Assembly (NCBI RefSeq): GCF_002979915.1
Contig: NZ_PCQA01000001.1
Location: 124,001-188,000, forward strand
Origin: Arthrobacter sp. MYb213
GTDB lineage: Bacteria > Actinomycetota > Actinomycetes > Actinomycetales > Micrococcaceae
Reading direction: 5' to 3'
Length of the DNA: 64,000 nt
Within the stretch, counting starts at the first letter, position 1. Each line of letters opens with the position of its first letter. This document shows positions 15,582 through 23,928 of this stretch, piece by piece. The notes under the pieces were generated by a model that was given only the letters and a program-made list of their open reading frames with translations, searched no databases and was not told the DNA's origin. The translations under genes were made by a program, and so were the position numbers.

Positions 15582-18263
15582 GTGAGCGAAACTACCAAAA
15601 CGACATCTGCGTCGGACAAGAAACTTCTGATCATCGATGGGCATTCGATGGCCTTCCGCGCGTTCTATGCGCTGCCCGCCGAAAACTTTGCGACAAGCAC
15701 CGGCCAGCATACAAATGCCGTCCACGGATTCGTCTCCATGTTGTTGACGATGATCCGCCAACAGAAGCCCACGCACGTCGCGGTGGCCTTCGACCTAGAC
15801 ACCCCCACCTTCCGTTCCTTGGAGTACACCGAATACAAGGGCGGGCGCAATAAGACTCCCGAGGAGTTCTACGGCCAGATCGACCTCATCGCGCAGGTGA
15901 TGAAGGCGATGAACATTCCTAGCATCACGCTGGAAAGTTTTGAGGCCGACGATATTCTGGCCACCATGGCCACCCGGGGTGAGGAAGCCGGCTTCGAGGT
16001 ACTGGTGGTTTCCGGGGACCGTGACGCCTTCCAGCTGATCACCGACCGGACCTTGGTGCTCTACCCGAAGAAGGGTATTAGCGATATTCCACCGATGGAC
16101 GCCGAAGCGGTGGAAACTAAATACTTTGTACGCCCCGAGCGTTACTCGGACCTGGCCGCGTTGGTGGGCGAAACCGCCGATAACTTGCCAGGGGTGCCCG
16201 GAGTAGGACCTAAAACCGCAGCGAAGTGGTTGAACCTCTACGGCGATCTGGACGGAATTCTGGAGAACGCGGAATCGATTAAGGGCAAGGTCGGCGAGTC
16301 TTTGCGCGCCCACGTGGATAACGTGACGCGTAACCGTCGGTTGAACCAGTTGCGCCACGATTTGGAACTACCGGTGACCTTGGAGGAAACCGAGCTGGTG
16401 GCACCAAACCGCGAGGAGATCGAAAACCTCTTTGACGCGCTGGAATTTAACACCTTGCGCAAGCGTCTCTTTGACCTGTTTGCCGCCGAAGAGGATGAAG
16501 AGCAGCCCGAAGCAGCGGTTTTTGAACGCCTGGAAGCGAAAGACGCGGGCGCTTTGAGCGACTTTATTACCGCCGGGAAGGGCGCGCCGATTGCGGTGCA
16601 GCTGGCGGTGACCGGCGCAGAAGCCGTCGGTGTGGCGTTATTCCGCGAAGGTCAGGCGATCTGGCTCGAACTGGCCGGGCTGGATGAGGACAGCGAGAAG
16701 GTGTTGGCCGATTTCTTGGCCGATGCGCAGGCTCCGAAAATCTTCCACGATGCCAAGCTTGCCAAGCACCGGTTGATCGAACGTGGTTTTACTGTTGCCG
16801 GACTGGGCGATGACACGCTGATTAGCGCGTATCTGATTCAGCCTGATCGGCGTAGCCACGAGCTGGTCGATTTGGTGCAATACCACCTGAAGTACACGGT
16901 GCCGGTGCTCAAGCCCGCGAAGAAGGGGGAATTGGATCTCGGGTTGACCGCGGATCTGGCCGAACCGACGCTCGCGCAGGCGCAAGCAATCTTTGACCTC
17001 TCCGCGTTTTTGGCCATTAAGGTTGCCGAGAAGCATGCAGCGCAGCTAGCCGCCGAGATGGAACTGCCGCTGATCGACGTGCTCTTTGACATGGAACGTG
17101 CGGGCATTGCGGTGAGCCGTGAACGCCTAGACGAACTCAACGCGCATTTCACCGGGCAGGTTGAGCAGGCCACGAAGGAAGCCTACGAGTCGATCGGCCA
17201 CGAGGTGAATCTTTCAAGCCCGAAGCAGTTGCAGGTGGTCTTGTTTGAAGAGCTGGATCTGCCGAAGACGAAAAAAATCAAAACCGGTTTCACTACCGAT
17301 GCCGAATCCTTGCAGGACTTGTTGGTGAAAACCCAGCACCCATTCTTGGTCGCGCTCATGGCGTACCGCGAGGCGATTAAGCTACGCCAGACCGTGGAGG
17401 GGTTGCTGAAATCTATCGGTGACGATGGGCGGATTCACACCACCTACGCGCAGACCGTGGCGGCCACCGGGCGATTGTCTAGTCTGAACCCGAACCTGCA
17501 GAACATTCCGATCCGTTCCGAAGAGGGTCGGCGTATCCGCGACGTATTCATCGTCGGTGAGGGCTACGAAACCCTGCTGACCGTTGACTACTCGCAGATC
17601 GAAATGCGTATTATGGCGCACCTGTCCGGCGACGAAGGGCTGATCGAAGCCTATGAAAGCGGCGAGGACCTACACCGTTATGTCGGTTCGCACGTCTTTG
17701 GGGTGAGCCCTGCGGAAGTGAGCTCCGAGATGCGTTCCAAGGTCAAGGCGATGAGCTACGGGTTGGCTTATGGGCTGAGTTCCTTTGGGCTGTCCAAGCA
17801 GCTGAAGATTTCCGTGGACGAGGCGCGCACGCTGATGAAGGACTACTTTGCACGCTTTGGTGCGGTGCGAACCTACCTGCGTGCGGTGGTTGATCAGGCC
17901 CGTAAGGACGGGTACACGGAGACCATCTTCGGCCGGCGCCGGTACCTGCCGGAGCTGAACAGCTCGGATCGACGTTTGCGTGATATTGCCGAACGCGCGG
18001 CGCTAAACGCACCGATCCAGGGTTCGGCGGCGGATCTGCTCAAGGTCGCGATGCTGAAGATTTCGCAGCGGTTGCGCGAAGGATCGTACAAGTCGCGGAT
18101 GCTCCTGCAGGTGCACGATGAGTTGGTGCTCGAGATTTCCGCAGGCGAGTTAGACGCGGTCCAAGAGCTGGTCACGCACGAAATGAGCCAGGCCGCGGAC
18201 CTTTTGGTGCCGTTGGATGTCCAGCCGGGCATCGGCAAGTCCTGGCATGAGGCGGAGCACTAA
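15582..18263 (+). CDS. polA: DNA polymerase I
   Basis: Fills gaps in excision repair and removes Okazaki primers. The 893-residue protein has a 5'-nuclease domain (about 12-300; LLIIDGHSMAFRAFYALP, SFEADDILATMA, VSGDRDAFQLI), a central 3'-5' exonuclease-like domain (about 325-500) and the polymerase domain with motif A DYSQIEMRIMAHL, O-helix RSKVKAMSYGLAYG and motif C LLQVHDELVLE. The exonuclease DxE motif is replaced by IAVQLAVTG, so proofreading is probably lost, as in other actinobacterial PolA. GTG 15582 is chosen because TAGGCT lies 7 nt upstream (leaderless); an in-frame ATG at 15561 would precede that -10. A hairpin follows the stop. Confidence 0.95.
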   Translation: MSETTKTTSASDKKLLIIDGHSMAFRAFYALPAENFATSTGQHTNAVHGFVSMLLTMIRQQKPTHVAVAFDLDTPTFRSLEYTEYKGGRNKTPEEFYGQIDLIAQVMKAMNIPSITLESFEADDILATMATRGEEAGFEVLVVSGDRDAFQLITDRTLVLYPKKGISDIPPMDAEAVETKYFVRPERYSDLAALVGETADNLPGVPGVGPKTAAKWLNLYGDLDGILENAESIKGKVGESLRAHVDNVTRNRRLNQLRHDLELPVTLEETELVAPNREEIENLFDALEFNTLRKRLFDLFAAEEDEEQPEAAVFERLEAKDAGALSDFITAGKGAPIAVQLAVTGAEAVGVALFREGQAIWLELAGLDEDSEKVLADFLADAQAPKIFHDAKLAKHRLIERGFTVAGLGDDTLISAYLIQPDRRSHELVDLVQYHLKYTVPVLKPAKKGELDLGLTADLAEPTLAQAQAIFDLSAFLAIKVAEKHAAQLAAEMELPLIDVLFDMERAGIAVSRERLDELNAHFTGQVEQATKEAYESIGHEVNLSSPKQLQVVLFEELDLPKTKKIKTGFTTDAESLQDLLVKTQHPFLVALMAYREAIKLRQTVEGLLKSIGDDGRIHTTYAQTVAATGRLSSLNPNLQNIPIRSEEGRRIRDVFIVGEGYETLLTVDYSQIEMRIMAHLSGDEGLIEAYESGEDLHRYVGSHVFGVSPAEVSSEMRSKVKAMSYGLAYGLSSFGLSKQLKISVDEARTLMKDYFARFGAVRTYLRAVVDQARKDGYTETIFGRRRYLPELNSSDRRLRDIAERAALNAPIQGSAADLLKVAMLKISQRLREGSYKSRMLLQVHDELVLEISAGELDAVQELVTHEMSQAADLLVPLDVQPGIGKSWHEAEH

Positions 18264-18282
18264 AGCCAGTTCAGAATAGTCG

Positions 18283-18326
18283 AAGCCGCCGGGGTGCCCC
18301 TTTTTGGGGTGCACGCCGGCGGCTTT
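18283..18326 (+). terminator. Terminator-like hairpin after polA
   Basis: AAGCCGCCGG (18283-18292) pairs with CCGGCGGCTT (18316-18325), with an inner CCCC/GGGG stem around a T-rich loop. Only three T residues follow, so efficiency is uncertain. Confidence 0.65.
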
Positions 18327-18379
18327 GAACCAATATCGGTCAGGGTGGCCCACCGGTCAGCCTGCGAAAGGTACAAACC

Positions 18380-19678
18380 ATGAGTTCTGCGACACCCCAG
18401 GGAATTGGCCTCGAATTTTTTGCTGCCGAACAGGTAGCGAGGGGACCTGAGGAAGGTTGGGTGTCCTTTTCGCGTGCCGTCGGGCGGGGTTTTCATGACC
18501 CCGGCACGGATGCGGACAGCGAAAAGATTCTGGCCGAGATGGACCTGAAGGACGGTGTGCAGTACATCGGGGCCTACGATCGCTCGGCGCTCGCGCCAAG
18601 CTTGCATGTCAGTGACCCGGTGGGCACCTACCAGTATTATCCCGGGACGCTGAACGTTGGCGGGCCGAAGAACTTGGCGGTGCACCAGATTACCGCGGTG
18701 ACGGTGAGCCCGACGCATCGCCGGCGCGGAATATTGCGCTCGATGATCACCTCGCACCTGGAGCAGGCCGAACGTGCAGGGGTGCCGGTGGCCGTGTTGA
18801 CCGCCACCGAAGCCACCATCTACGGACGTTTTGGGTTCGGCCTAGCAGCGGAACAATGCCGCTTTGAACTGAATGTTGAGCAGGGGGCGCGGTTGCGCCG
18901 GCCGCATACCGGAAGCGTCGTAGCCGTGGATCCGGCGAGCATCGAAGAGCAGATGCTAGCGCTGCGCGTGGAGCATCAGCGTCTCACCGTGGGGGCGGTC
19001 AGCCACCGGAGTTTTGATATCGGGCGCGATATCGGGGCGTGGGAAAACCATGGGAACCTCAAACCGGTGAAAAATCTGCGCGCCGCGGTGCATTATGACG
19101 CCCACGGAACCGCCGATGGGTATTTGACCTACACCTTCGACGGGTGGACCAAAGAACCGGCCACGATGTCGGTGAAAACCTTGTGCACGACTAATGGCGC
19201 CGCACGCCTTGAGCTGCTGGACTATTTGGGCGCGCACGACCTGATTAAACGCGTGACCGGCTCGGCTCCGGTCGATGATGTGTTGCCGATCGCGCTTGAA
19301 AACCCGAGAGCCTACAGGGTGCTTGGCCGCGATGATCATCTGTGGTTGCGTATTTTGGATCTGCCGGCCGCGCTGTCGGCGCGCACGTACTACGGCGATG
19401 CGCAGCTGGTGGTCTCGGTGCGTGACGAGCTGGGTTACACCGCGGGGACCTGGCAGCTGCAGGTTGTCGACGGGAGTATGGTGGTGGCGCGCGTCGAGGG
19501 TCAAGATCCTGAGGTCTGGCTTGATTGCCGCGAGCTGGCCAGCCTTTATTTGGGCACTCGTAGCGCCACGCAGTTGGCCGATGCCGGATTGCTAGATACC
19601 GCTACACCGCAGCTTCTCACCGTACTTGATCGGGTCTTTGCTGGCCGGCAAGCACCCTATTGTCAGGTGGATTTTTAG
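18380..19678 (+). CDS. GNAT acetyltransferase, Eis-like
   Basis: A 432-residue three-domain protein of the Eis type, acetyl-CoA-dependent enzymes that modify amines, including aminoglycosides in some species. The N-terminal GNAT domain has the pyrophosphate loop VSPTHRRRGILRSMI near residue 120, then ATEATIYGRFGFG; a second degenerate GNAT domain follows; the C-terminal SCP2-like domain ends in a phenylalanine whose carboxylate acts as general base in Eis enzymes (here ...QVDF). A GAAAGG Shine-Dalgarno supports ATG 18380. The physiological substrate cannot be read from sequence. A Tat lipoprotein gene starts 5 nt after its stop. Confidence 0.88.
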   Translation: MSSATPQGIGLEFFAAEQVARGPEEGWVSFSRAVGRGFHDPGTDADSEKILAEMDLKDGVQYIGAYDRSALAPSLHVSDPVGTYQYYPGTLNVGGPKNLAVHQITAVTVSPTHRRRGILRSMITSHLEQAERAGVPVAVLTATEATIYGRFGFGLAAEQCRFELNVEQGARLRRPHTGSVVAVDPASIEEQMLALRVEHQRLTVGAVSHRSFDIGRDIGAWENHGNLKPVKNLRAAVHYDAHGTADGYLTYTFDGWTKEPATMSVKTLCTTNGAARLELLDYLGAHDLIKRVTGSAPVDDVLPIALENPRAYRVLGRDDHLWLRILDLPAALSARTYYGDAQLVVSVRDELGYTAGTWQLQVVDGSMVVARVEGQDPEVWLDCRELASLYLGTRSATQLADAGLLDTATPQLLTVLDRVFAGRQAPYCQVDF

Positions 19679-19683
19679 CCCCC

Positions 19684-20634
19684 ATGCAGTCAAATACACC
19701 AGTAGCGAACGCTGAGCTGTCACGTCGTCGGTTGTTACGCTTCGCTTTGGGTAGCGGCGCCGGGACGGTGGGTCTGCTAGGTTTGGCGGCGCTGAGCGGA
19801 TGCGCGACGAAACCCGAAAGCTCAGCAACTTCGGCGACCGGGCAGGCCTCTGCACCGACGACGGCCAGTGCCTCTGCGCCAGCGTCCGACCCGACGAAGA
19901 CCAGCTCGAGCGCGGAACCGTTGTTCAGCCCCAGTTTGAGCAAAAAAGAAGCGACGGCCCAATTTGGTCGGCGTGCGCCAGGGCAATTCGGACTCGAGGT
20001 GCCGGGGATTCAGCTCGCTCTACCCTCCGGGGCGCAGGGCGTGGCGCTGACCTTTGATGCCTGCGGGGGAGCCCATGGCAGCACAATGGATCATCGGTTG
20101 ATCGAAGCATTGCGCACACACAAAACCCCGGCCACGTTGTTCGTCAATCAGCGGTGGGCACGCAGTAACCCGAAGCTGCTTAACGAACTGATCGCGGATC
20201 CTTTATTTGAGATCGCAAATCACGGCACCCAACATGCCCCGCTCAGTGTGGCGGGGCAGCAGGCGTACGGAATACCGGGCACCGGGTCTGTGGCGCAGGC
20301 ATATGACGAAATTGTGCTGAACCAACGGTATTTGGCGCAGGAATTTGGCGTCCAGGCGCGTTTCTTCCGTTCGGGGACGGCGCATATGGATCAGGTGGGT
20401 GTGGCCCTCTGCCGGAAACTGGGGTTGGTGCCGATGAACTTCACCGTGAATATGGATGCTGGGGCGACGTTCCCGGCAGCCAGTGTTGCCAAGCAGGTGA
20501 GCGCGATGAAACCCGGGGACGTGGGGATCGGACACTTTAATCAGCCAAATTCCGGGACCGCACGCGGAGTAGATCGTGGGCTGAAGAAGCTGGCGGAGAA
20601 CGGGATAAAAGTCGTCCGGCTCACCGCTGCTTGA
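19684..20634 (+). CDS. Polysaccharide deacetylase (NodB-type) lipoprotein, probable Tat substrate
   Basis: A 316-residue secreted enzyme expected to remove N-acetyl groups from cell-wall or extracellular glycans. Residues 12-40 hold a twin-arginine signal (SRRRLLRFALG) followed by a hydrophobic core and a lipobox LSGC, then a low-complexity Ser/Thr/Ala linker. The NodB domain (about 110-300) shows the metal motif TFDACGG (a known variant of TFDD), NHGTQHAP supplying the two histidines, and RSGTAHMD in place of the usual RxPxG. ATG 19684 directly precedes the signal peptide. It follows the eis-like gene closely and is probably co-transcribed. Lgt in this window would lipidate it. Confidence 0.88.
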   Translation: MQSNTPVANAELSRRRLLRFALGSGAGTVGLLGLAALSGCATKPESSATSATGQASAPTTASASAPASDPTKTSSSAEPLFSPSLSKKEATAQFGRRAPGQFGLEVPGIQLALPSGAQGVALTFDACGGAHGSTMDHRLIEALRTHKTPATLFVNQRWARSNPKLLNELIADPLFEIANHGTQHAPLSVAGQQAYGIPGTGSVAQAYDEIVLNQRYLAQEFGVQARFFRSGTAHMDQVGVALCRKLGLVPMNFTVNMDAGATFPAASVAKQVSAMKPGDVGIGHFNQPNSGTARGVDRGLKKLAENGIKVVRLTAA

Positions 20635-20743
20635 GCAGGCCGGGAGCGTTGCGGGTGAGCCGATGCCCGCGGATCGGACACTATAAAAGCCTAAAAGTAA
20701 TGAAGCTCACAAAGTGAGGCTGTCGATCTTAGACGTTTACGCT

Positions 20744-20773
20744 TTGACCCGCACTTAGCTTCGCGCGTAGACT
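20744..20773 (+). promoter_or_regulatory. Promoter of rpsA
   Basis: TTGACC (20744-20749) and TAGACT (20768-20773) are separated by 18 bp, the best -35/-10 pair in the window. The transcript would begin near 20780, giving a leader of about 108 nt that contains an ACTCCGG/CCGGAGT hairpin (20829-20847) ahead of the GGAG Shine-Dalgarno. Confidence 0.7.
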
Positions 20774-20887
20774 TAGGAAGGCGTGTCATGGCTTTGTCAT
20801 GTCCGCAGGTAAACTTTACCCACTCGAAACTCCGGGACTTCCGGAGTCTCGACTGATCAAATCTATCCACAACGGAGTCCCTACTAC

Positions 20888-22372
20888 ATGACCATCACCT
20901 CGAACGAGAACAACAGCGCACCAGTCGTTGCGATTAACGACATTGGATCTGCTGAGGACTTCCTGGCCGCAGTCGACGCCACCATCAAGTACTTCAATGA
21001 TGGTGACCTCGTCGAAGGCGTCGTTGTTAAGGTTGACCACGACGAAGTTCTGCTCGACATCGGTTACAAGACCGAAGGTGTCATCCCTTCCCGCGAGCTT
21101 TCCATCAAGCACGATGTTGACCCAGGCGACGTTGTCGCTGTTGGTGACAACGTCGAAGCCTTGGTTCTGACCAAGGAAGATAAGGAAGGCCGTCTGATCT
21201 TGTCCAAGAAGCGCGCTCAGTACGAGCGTGCCTGGGGCGACATCGAAAAGATCAAGGAAGAAGACGGTGTCGTTACCGGTACCGTCATCGAGGTTGTCAA
21301 GGGTGGCCTCATCCTGGACATCGGCCTGCGTGGCTTCTTGCCAGCATCGCTCGTCGAGATGCGCCGTGTGCGCGACCTGGCGCCGTACATCGGTCAGGAA
21401 ATCGAAGCCAAGATCATCGAGCTGGACAAGAACCGCAACAACGTTGTTCTTTCCCGCCGTGCCTGGCTTGAGCAGACCCAGTCTGAGGTTCGCTCGACCT
21501 TCCTCAACAAGTTGGAAAAGGGCCAGGTTCGTCCGGGCGTCGTTTCCTCCATCGTCAACTTCGGTGCATTCGTGGATCTTGGCGGCGTAGACGGTCTCGT
21601 CCACGTTTCCGAGCTGTCTTGGAAGCACATCGACCACCCATCAGAGGTTGTCGAAGTTGGCCAGGAAGTAACCGTAGAGGTTCTCGAAGTCGACCTAGAC
21701 CGCGAGCGCGTTTCGCTATCGCTGAAGGCTACCCAGGAAGATCCTTGGCAGACCTTCGCCCGCACTCACGCGCTGGGCCAGGTTGTACCAGGTAAGGTCA
21801 CCAAGCTGGTTCCATTCGGTGCGTTCGTTCGCGTCGAAGACGGCATCGAAGGCCTTGTTCACATCTCCGAGCTTGCAGTGCGCCACGTTGAGTTGGCCGA
21901 GCAGGTTGTCTCCGTGGGCGACGAGCTGTTCGTCAAGGTCATCGACATCGACCTGGAACGCCGCCGCATCTCGCTGTCGCTCAAGCAGGCTAACGAAGGC
22001 GTGGACCCAGAGGGTACCGAATTCGATCCAGCTCTCTACGGCATGGCCGCAGAGTACGACGAAGAGGGCAACTACAAGTACCCAGAGGGCTTCGATCCAG
22101 AGACCAACGAATGGCTCGAAGGCTTCGACACCCAGCGTTCGGCTTGGGAAGCACAGTACGCTTCCGCTCAGGAGCGTTGGGAAGCACACAAGAAGCAGGT
22201 TGTTGCTGCAATCGCTGCCGACGCAGAAGCAGAAGCAGAACCAGCCGCTACCGGCGGTTCGTCAGCTGCTGCTCCAGCATCGTACTCCTCGGAGGCACCA
22301 GCCACCGATGCAGGCACCCTGGCTTCGGACGAAGCACTTGCTGCACTGCGCGAAAAGCTGACCGGCAACTAA
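20888..22372 (+). CDS. rpsA: 30S ribosomal protein S1
   Basis: RNA-binding ribosomal protein that helps recruit mRNA. The 494-residue protein contains four S1 OB-fold repeats, at about residues 35-105, 120-190, 210-280 and 295-365 (for example VRPGVVSSIVNFGAFVDLGGVDGLVHVSEL and its relatives), as in other actinobacterial S1 proteins, which are shorter than the six-repeat enterobacterial form. The C-terminal 120 residues are acidic and Ala/Glu/Ser-rich. Codon use is markedly C-ending and uniform, as expected of a highly expressed gene. A strong promoter lies upstream and a terminator downstream. It follows polA at a distance, a common actinobacterial order. Confidence 0.97.
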   Translation: MTITSNENNSAPVVAINDIGSAEDFLAAVDATIKYFNDGDLVEGVVVKVDHDEVLLDIGYKTEGVIPSRELSIKHDVDPGDVVAVGDNVEALVLTKEDKEGRLILSKKRAQYERAWGDIEKIKEEDGVVTGTVIEVVKGGLILDIGLRGFLPASLVEMRRVRDLAPYIGQEIEAKIIELDKNRNNVVLSRRAWLEQTQSEVRSTFLNKLEKGQVRPGVVSSIVNFGAFVDLGGVDGLVHVSELSWKHIDHPSEVVEVGQEVTVEVLEVDLDRERVSLSLKATQEDPWQTFARTHALGQVVPGKVTKLVPFGAFVRVEDGIEGLVHISELAVRHVELAEQVVSVGDELFVKVIDIDLERRRISLSLKQANEGVDPEGTEFDPALYGMAAEYDEEGNYKYPEGFDPETNEWLEGFDTQRSAWEAQYASAQERWEAHKKQVVAAIAADAEAEAEPAATGGSSAAAPASYSSEAPATDAGTLASDEALAALREKLTGN

Positions 22373-22424
22373 TTTCGATTAGTGCTAGTGAGCTTGGCGA
22401 AGAGCTAAGTAAACGCTGAATGAG

Positions 22425-22456
22425 AAGGTCCAACCCATTGCGGGTTGGACCTTTTC
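22425..22456 (+). terminator. Intrinsic terminator of rpsA
   Basis: A 12-bp stem (22425-22436 with 22442-22453) with loop ATTGC and four T residues. Confidence 0.88.
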
Positions 22457-22614
22457 TGTTTAATAAGCGGCGTAGCCGGCGAGGTGGGCTCTTAGTCATC
22501 CTTCGTGCTGAGTGTGAGGCCGGCAGATCGACCCAAAGATGGAGTGCGCGCAGAATGTAACAGTTATAGACTAAACCCTGTGGGTCTCCAAGTTGGGACC
22601 GGTGAGGGATAGGC

Positions 22615-23928
22615 ATGAAGCAGTCAATGAGCAGCGACGCTTTGATAGGGCATCATGCCACCGAGGGGAAGCTAGTACCTTTTTACTCGGTCGGCATCGA
22701 TGAATGGCGAGAGGTGCCTGGCGCGCTGCCCAATATGCTGGTGATCCTTGCCAGTTGGATTCCGTTAATAGCTTTGAACGTCTACCTGTTTCGCTTCGCT
22801 TTCCCTCAACGACCGGAGATGGAAGTCGGAAAACTGTTGACCTTCTCGGTCATAGCCGCCTGCATCGCGATCATGTGGGCCGCCGCGCGGATCGCCCCTT
22901 GGTTGGCTCTAGCAGCAACCGCCACGCTCTACCTCATTTTGCAGCCAAATGGAACCGCGCAACTGGTGGTGTTGGGATGTGCGAGCTGGTTTGCGCTCCT
23001 GGCGCTCAGCGGAATGATCAACCAGTGGCGACTGATCCTCAGACTGCGCCGATGGCGGGCTCATGCAACCTCCACGGTGCTCATCCCGAGCGAACAATTA
23101 CGAGAATTGCGCGTCTACCGGCAACTGCCGAGCACACTGTGGTATTTGGCCTTAGGCTCGATCCTCTACCCGCTACTGAAGCTCATCTGGCAGTTCCTCA
23201 CCGACGCCGAGCAGGTATTTTCCGACCTGGATCCCGAGCGCATTGATGGGTTCTTGATCGGAAGCGTCGCACTGGGACTGTGCCTGATCGTGTTATTGGT
23301 GCGTTGGGTCGAACAAGGCATCGTGGGGCATATTGCTCTGGAAGTCCCGTTGGCCAGCGAATTTGGGCCGCTAAGTTTTGTGGCGATCGGCGCCTCGGTG
23401 GCACGCGAGCCGGAAAATGGCGTGCGCTGTGAATGTACCGACCCCACGGAAGATTCCAAGAGCAGCGAATATGAGCAGTTTGTTGAATGTTTGGATCGGT
23501 GTGCGGTGCACGGGGTGGGTGCGGTCAACGCGTTGCGCGGGGCTGAATTTACTCGGATTGCCGATCAGCCCTGGGTGTACGGCGAACATGCCAATGATCG
23601 GTTGCTGCGAAAAACAGATCGACTGGTGATCGCCGGGTTCAGTGGGTGGGATTCCAAGCCGGTGCGTTTGCAGGTAGACACGGTGTTCGGGCAGGGGAGC
23701 GTTGCGCCAGCAAACTACCTCCCGAAGCGGGCCGCTGAACCATTGTGCCGGGCCAAGCGAAAAATGTCATGGCGAAACTGTGTTGATACTCCATTGGTGG
23801 CAGAGGAGTTTAACCCCGCCACGATGCGAGTGTTGGATCAGACTCCGCTGGGCCCGCTGGGATTGACTGGGTATGCGGTGCGCGTGGCAGGGCAACGACC
23901 ATTTCTTGTAGACCACCCGGTGCGCTAA
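22615..23928 (+). CDS. Hypothetical multi-pass membrane protein
   Basis: A 437-residue protein I do not recognise. Hydrophobic segments at about residues 40-62, 75-95, 98-112, 115-132, 180-200 and 218-240 suggest five or six membrane passes in the N-terminal half. The remaining 190 residues are soluble, with six scattered cysteines (RCECTD, ECLDRCAVHG, EPLCRAK, WRNCVD). A GAGGG Shine-Dalgarno 7 nt before ATG 22615 fixes the start, though ATG 22627 is also possible. Its TAA overlaps by 4 nt the TAG of the convergent DUF222/HNH gene, and no terminator lies between them. Confidence 0.7.
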   Translation: MKQSMSSDALIGHHATEGKLVPFYSVGIDEWREVPGALPNMLVILASWIPLIALNVYLFRFAFPQRPEMEVGKLLTFSVIAACIAIMWAAARIAPWLALAATATLYLILQPNGTAQLVVLGCASWFALLALSGMINQWRLILRLRRWRAHATSTVLIPSEQLRELRVYRQLPSTLWYLALGSILYPLLKLIWQFLTDAEQVFSDLDPERIDGFLIGSVALGLCLIVLLVRWVEQGIVGHIALEVPLASEFGPLSFVAIGASVAREPENGVRCECTDPTEDSKSSEYEQFVECLDRCAVHGVGAVNALRGAEFTRIADQPWVYGEHANDRLLRKTDRLVIAGFSGWDSKPVRLQVDTVFGQGSVAPANYLPKRAAEPLCRAKRKMSWRNCVDTPLVAEEFNPATMRVLDQTPLGPLGLTGYAVRVAGQRPFLVDHPVR

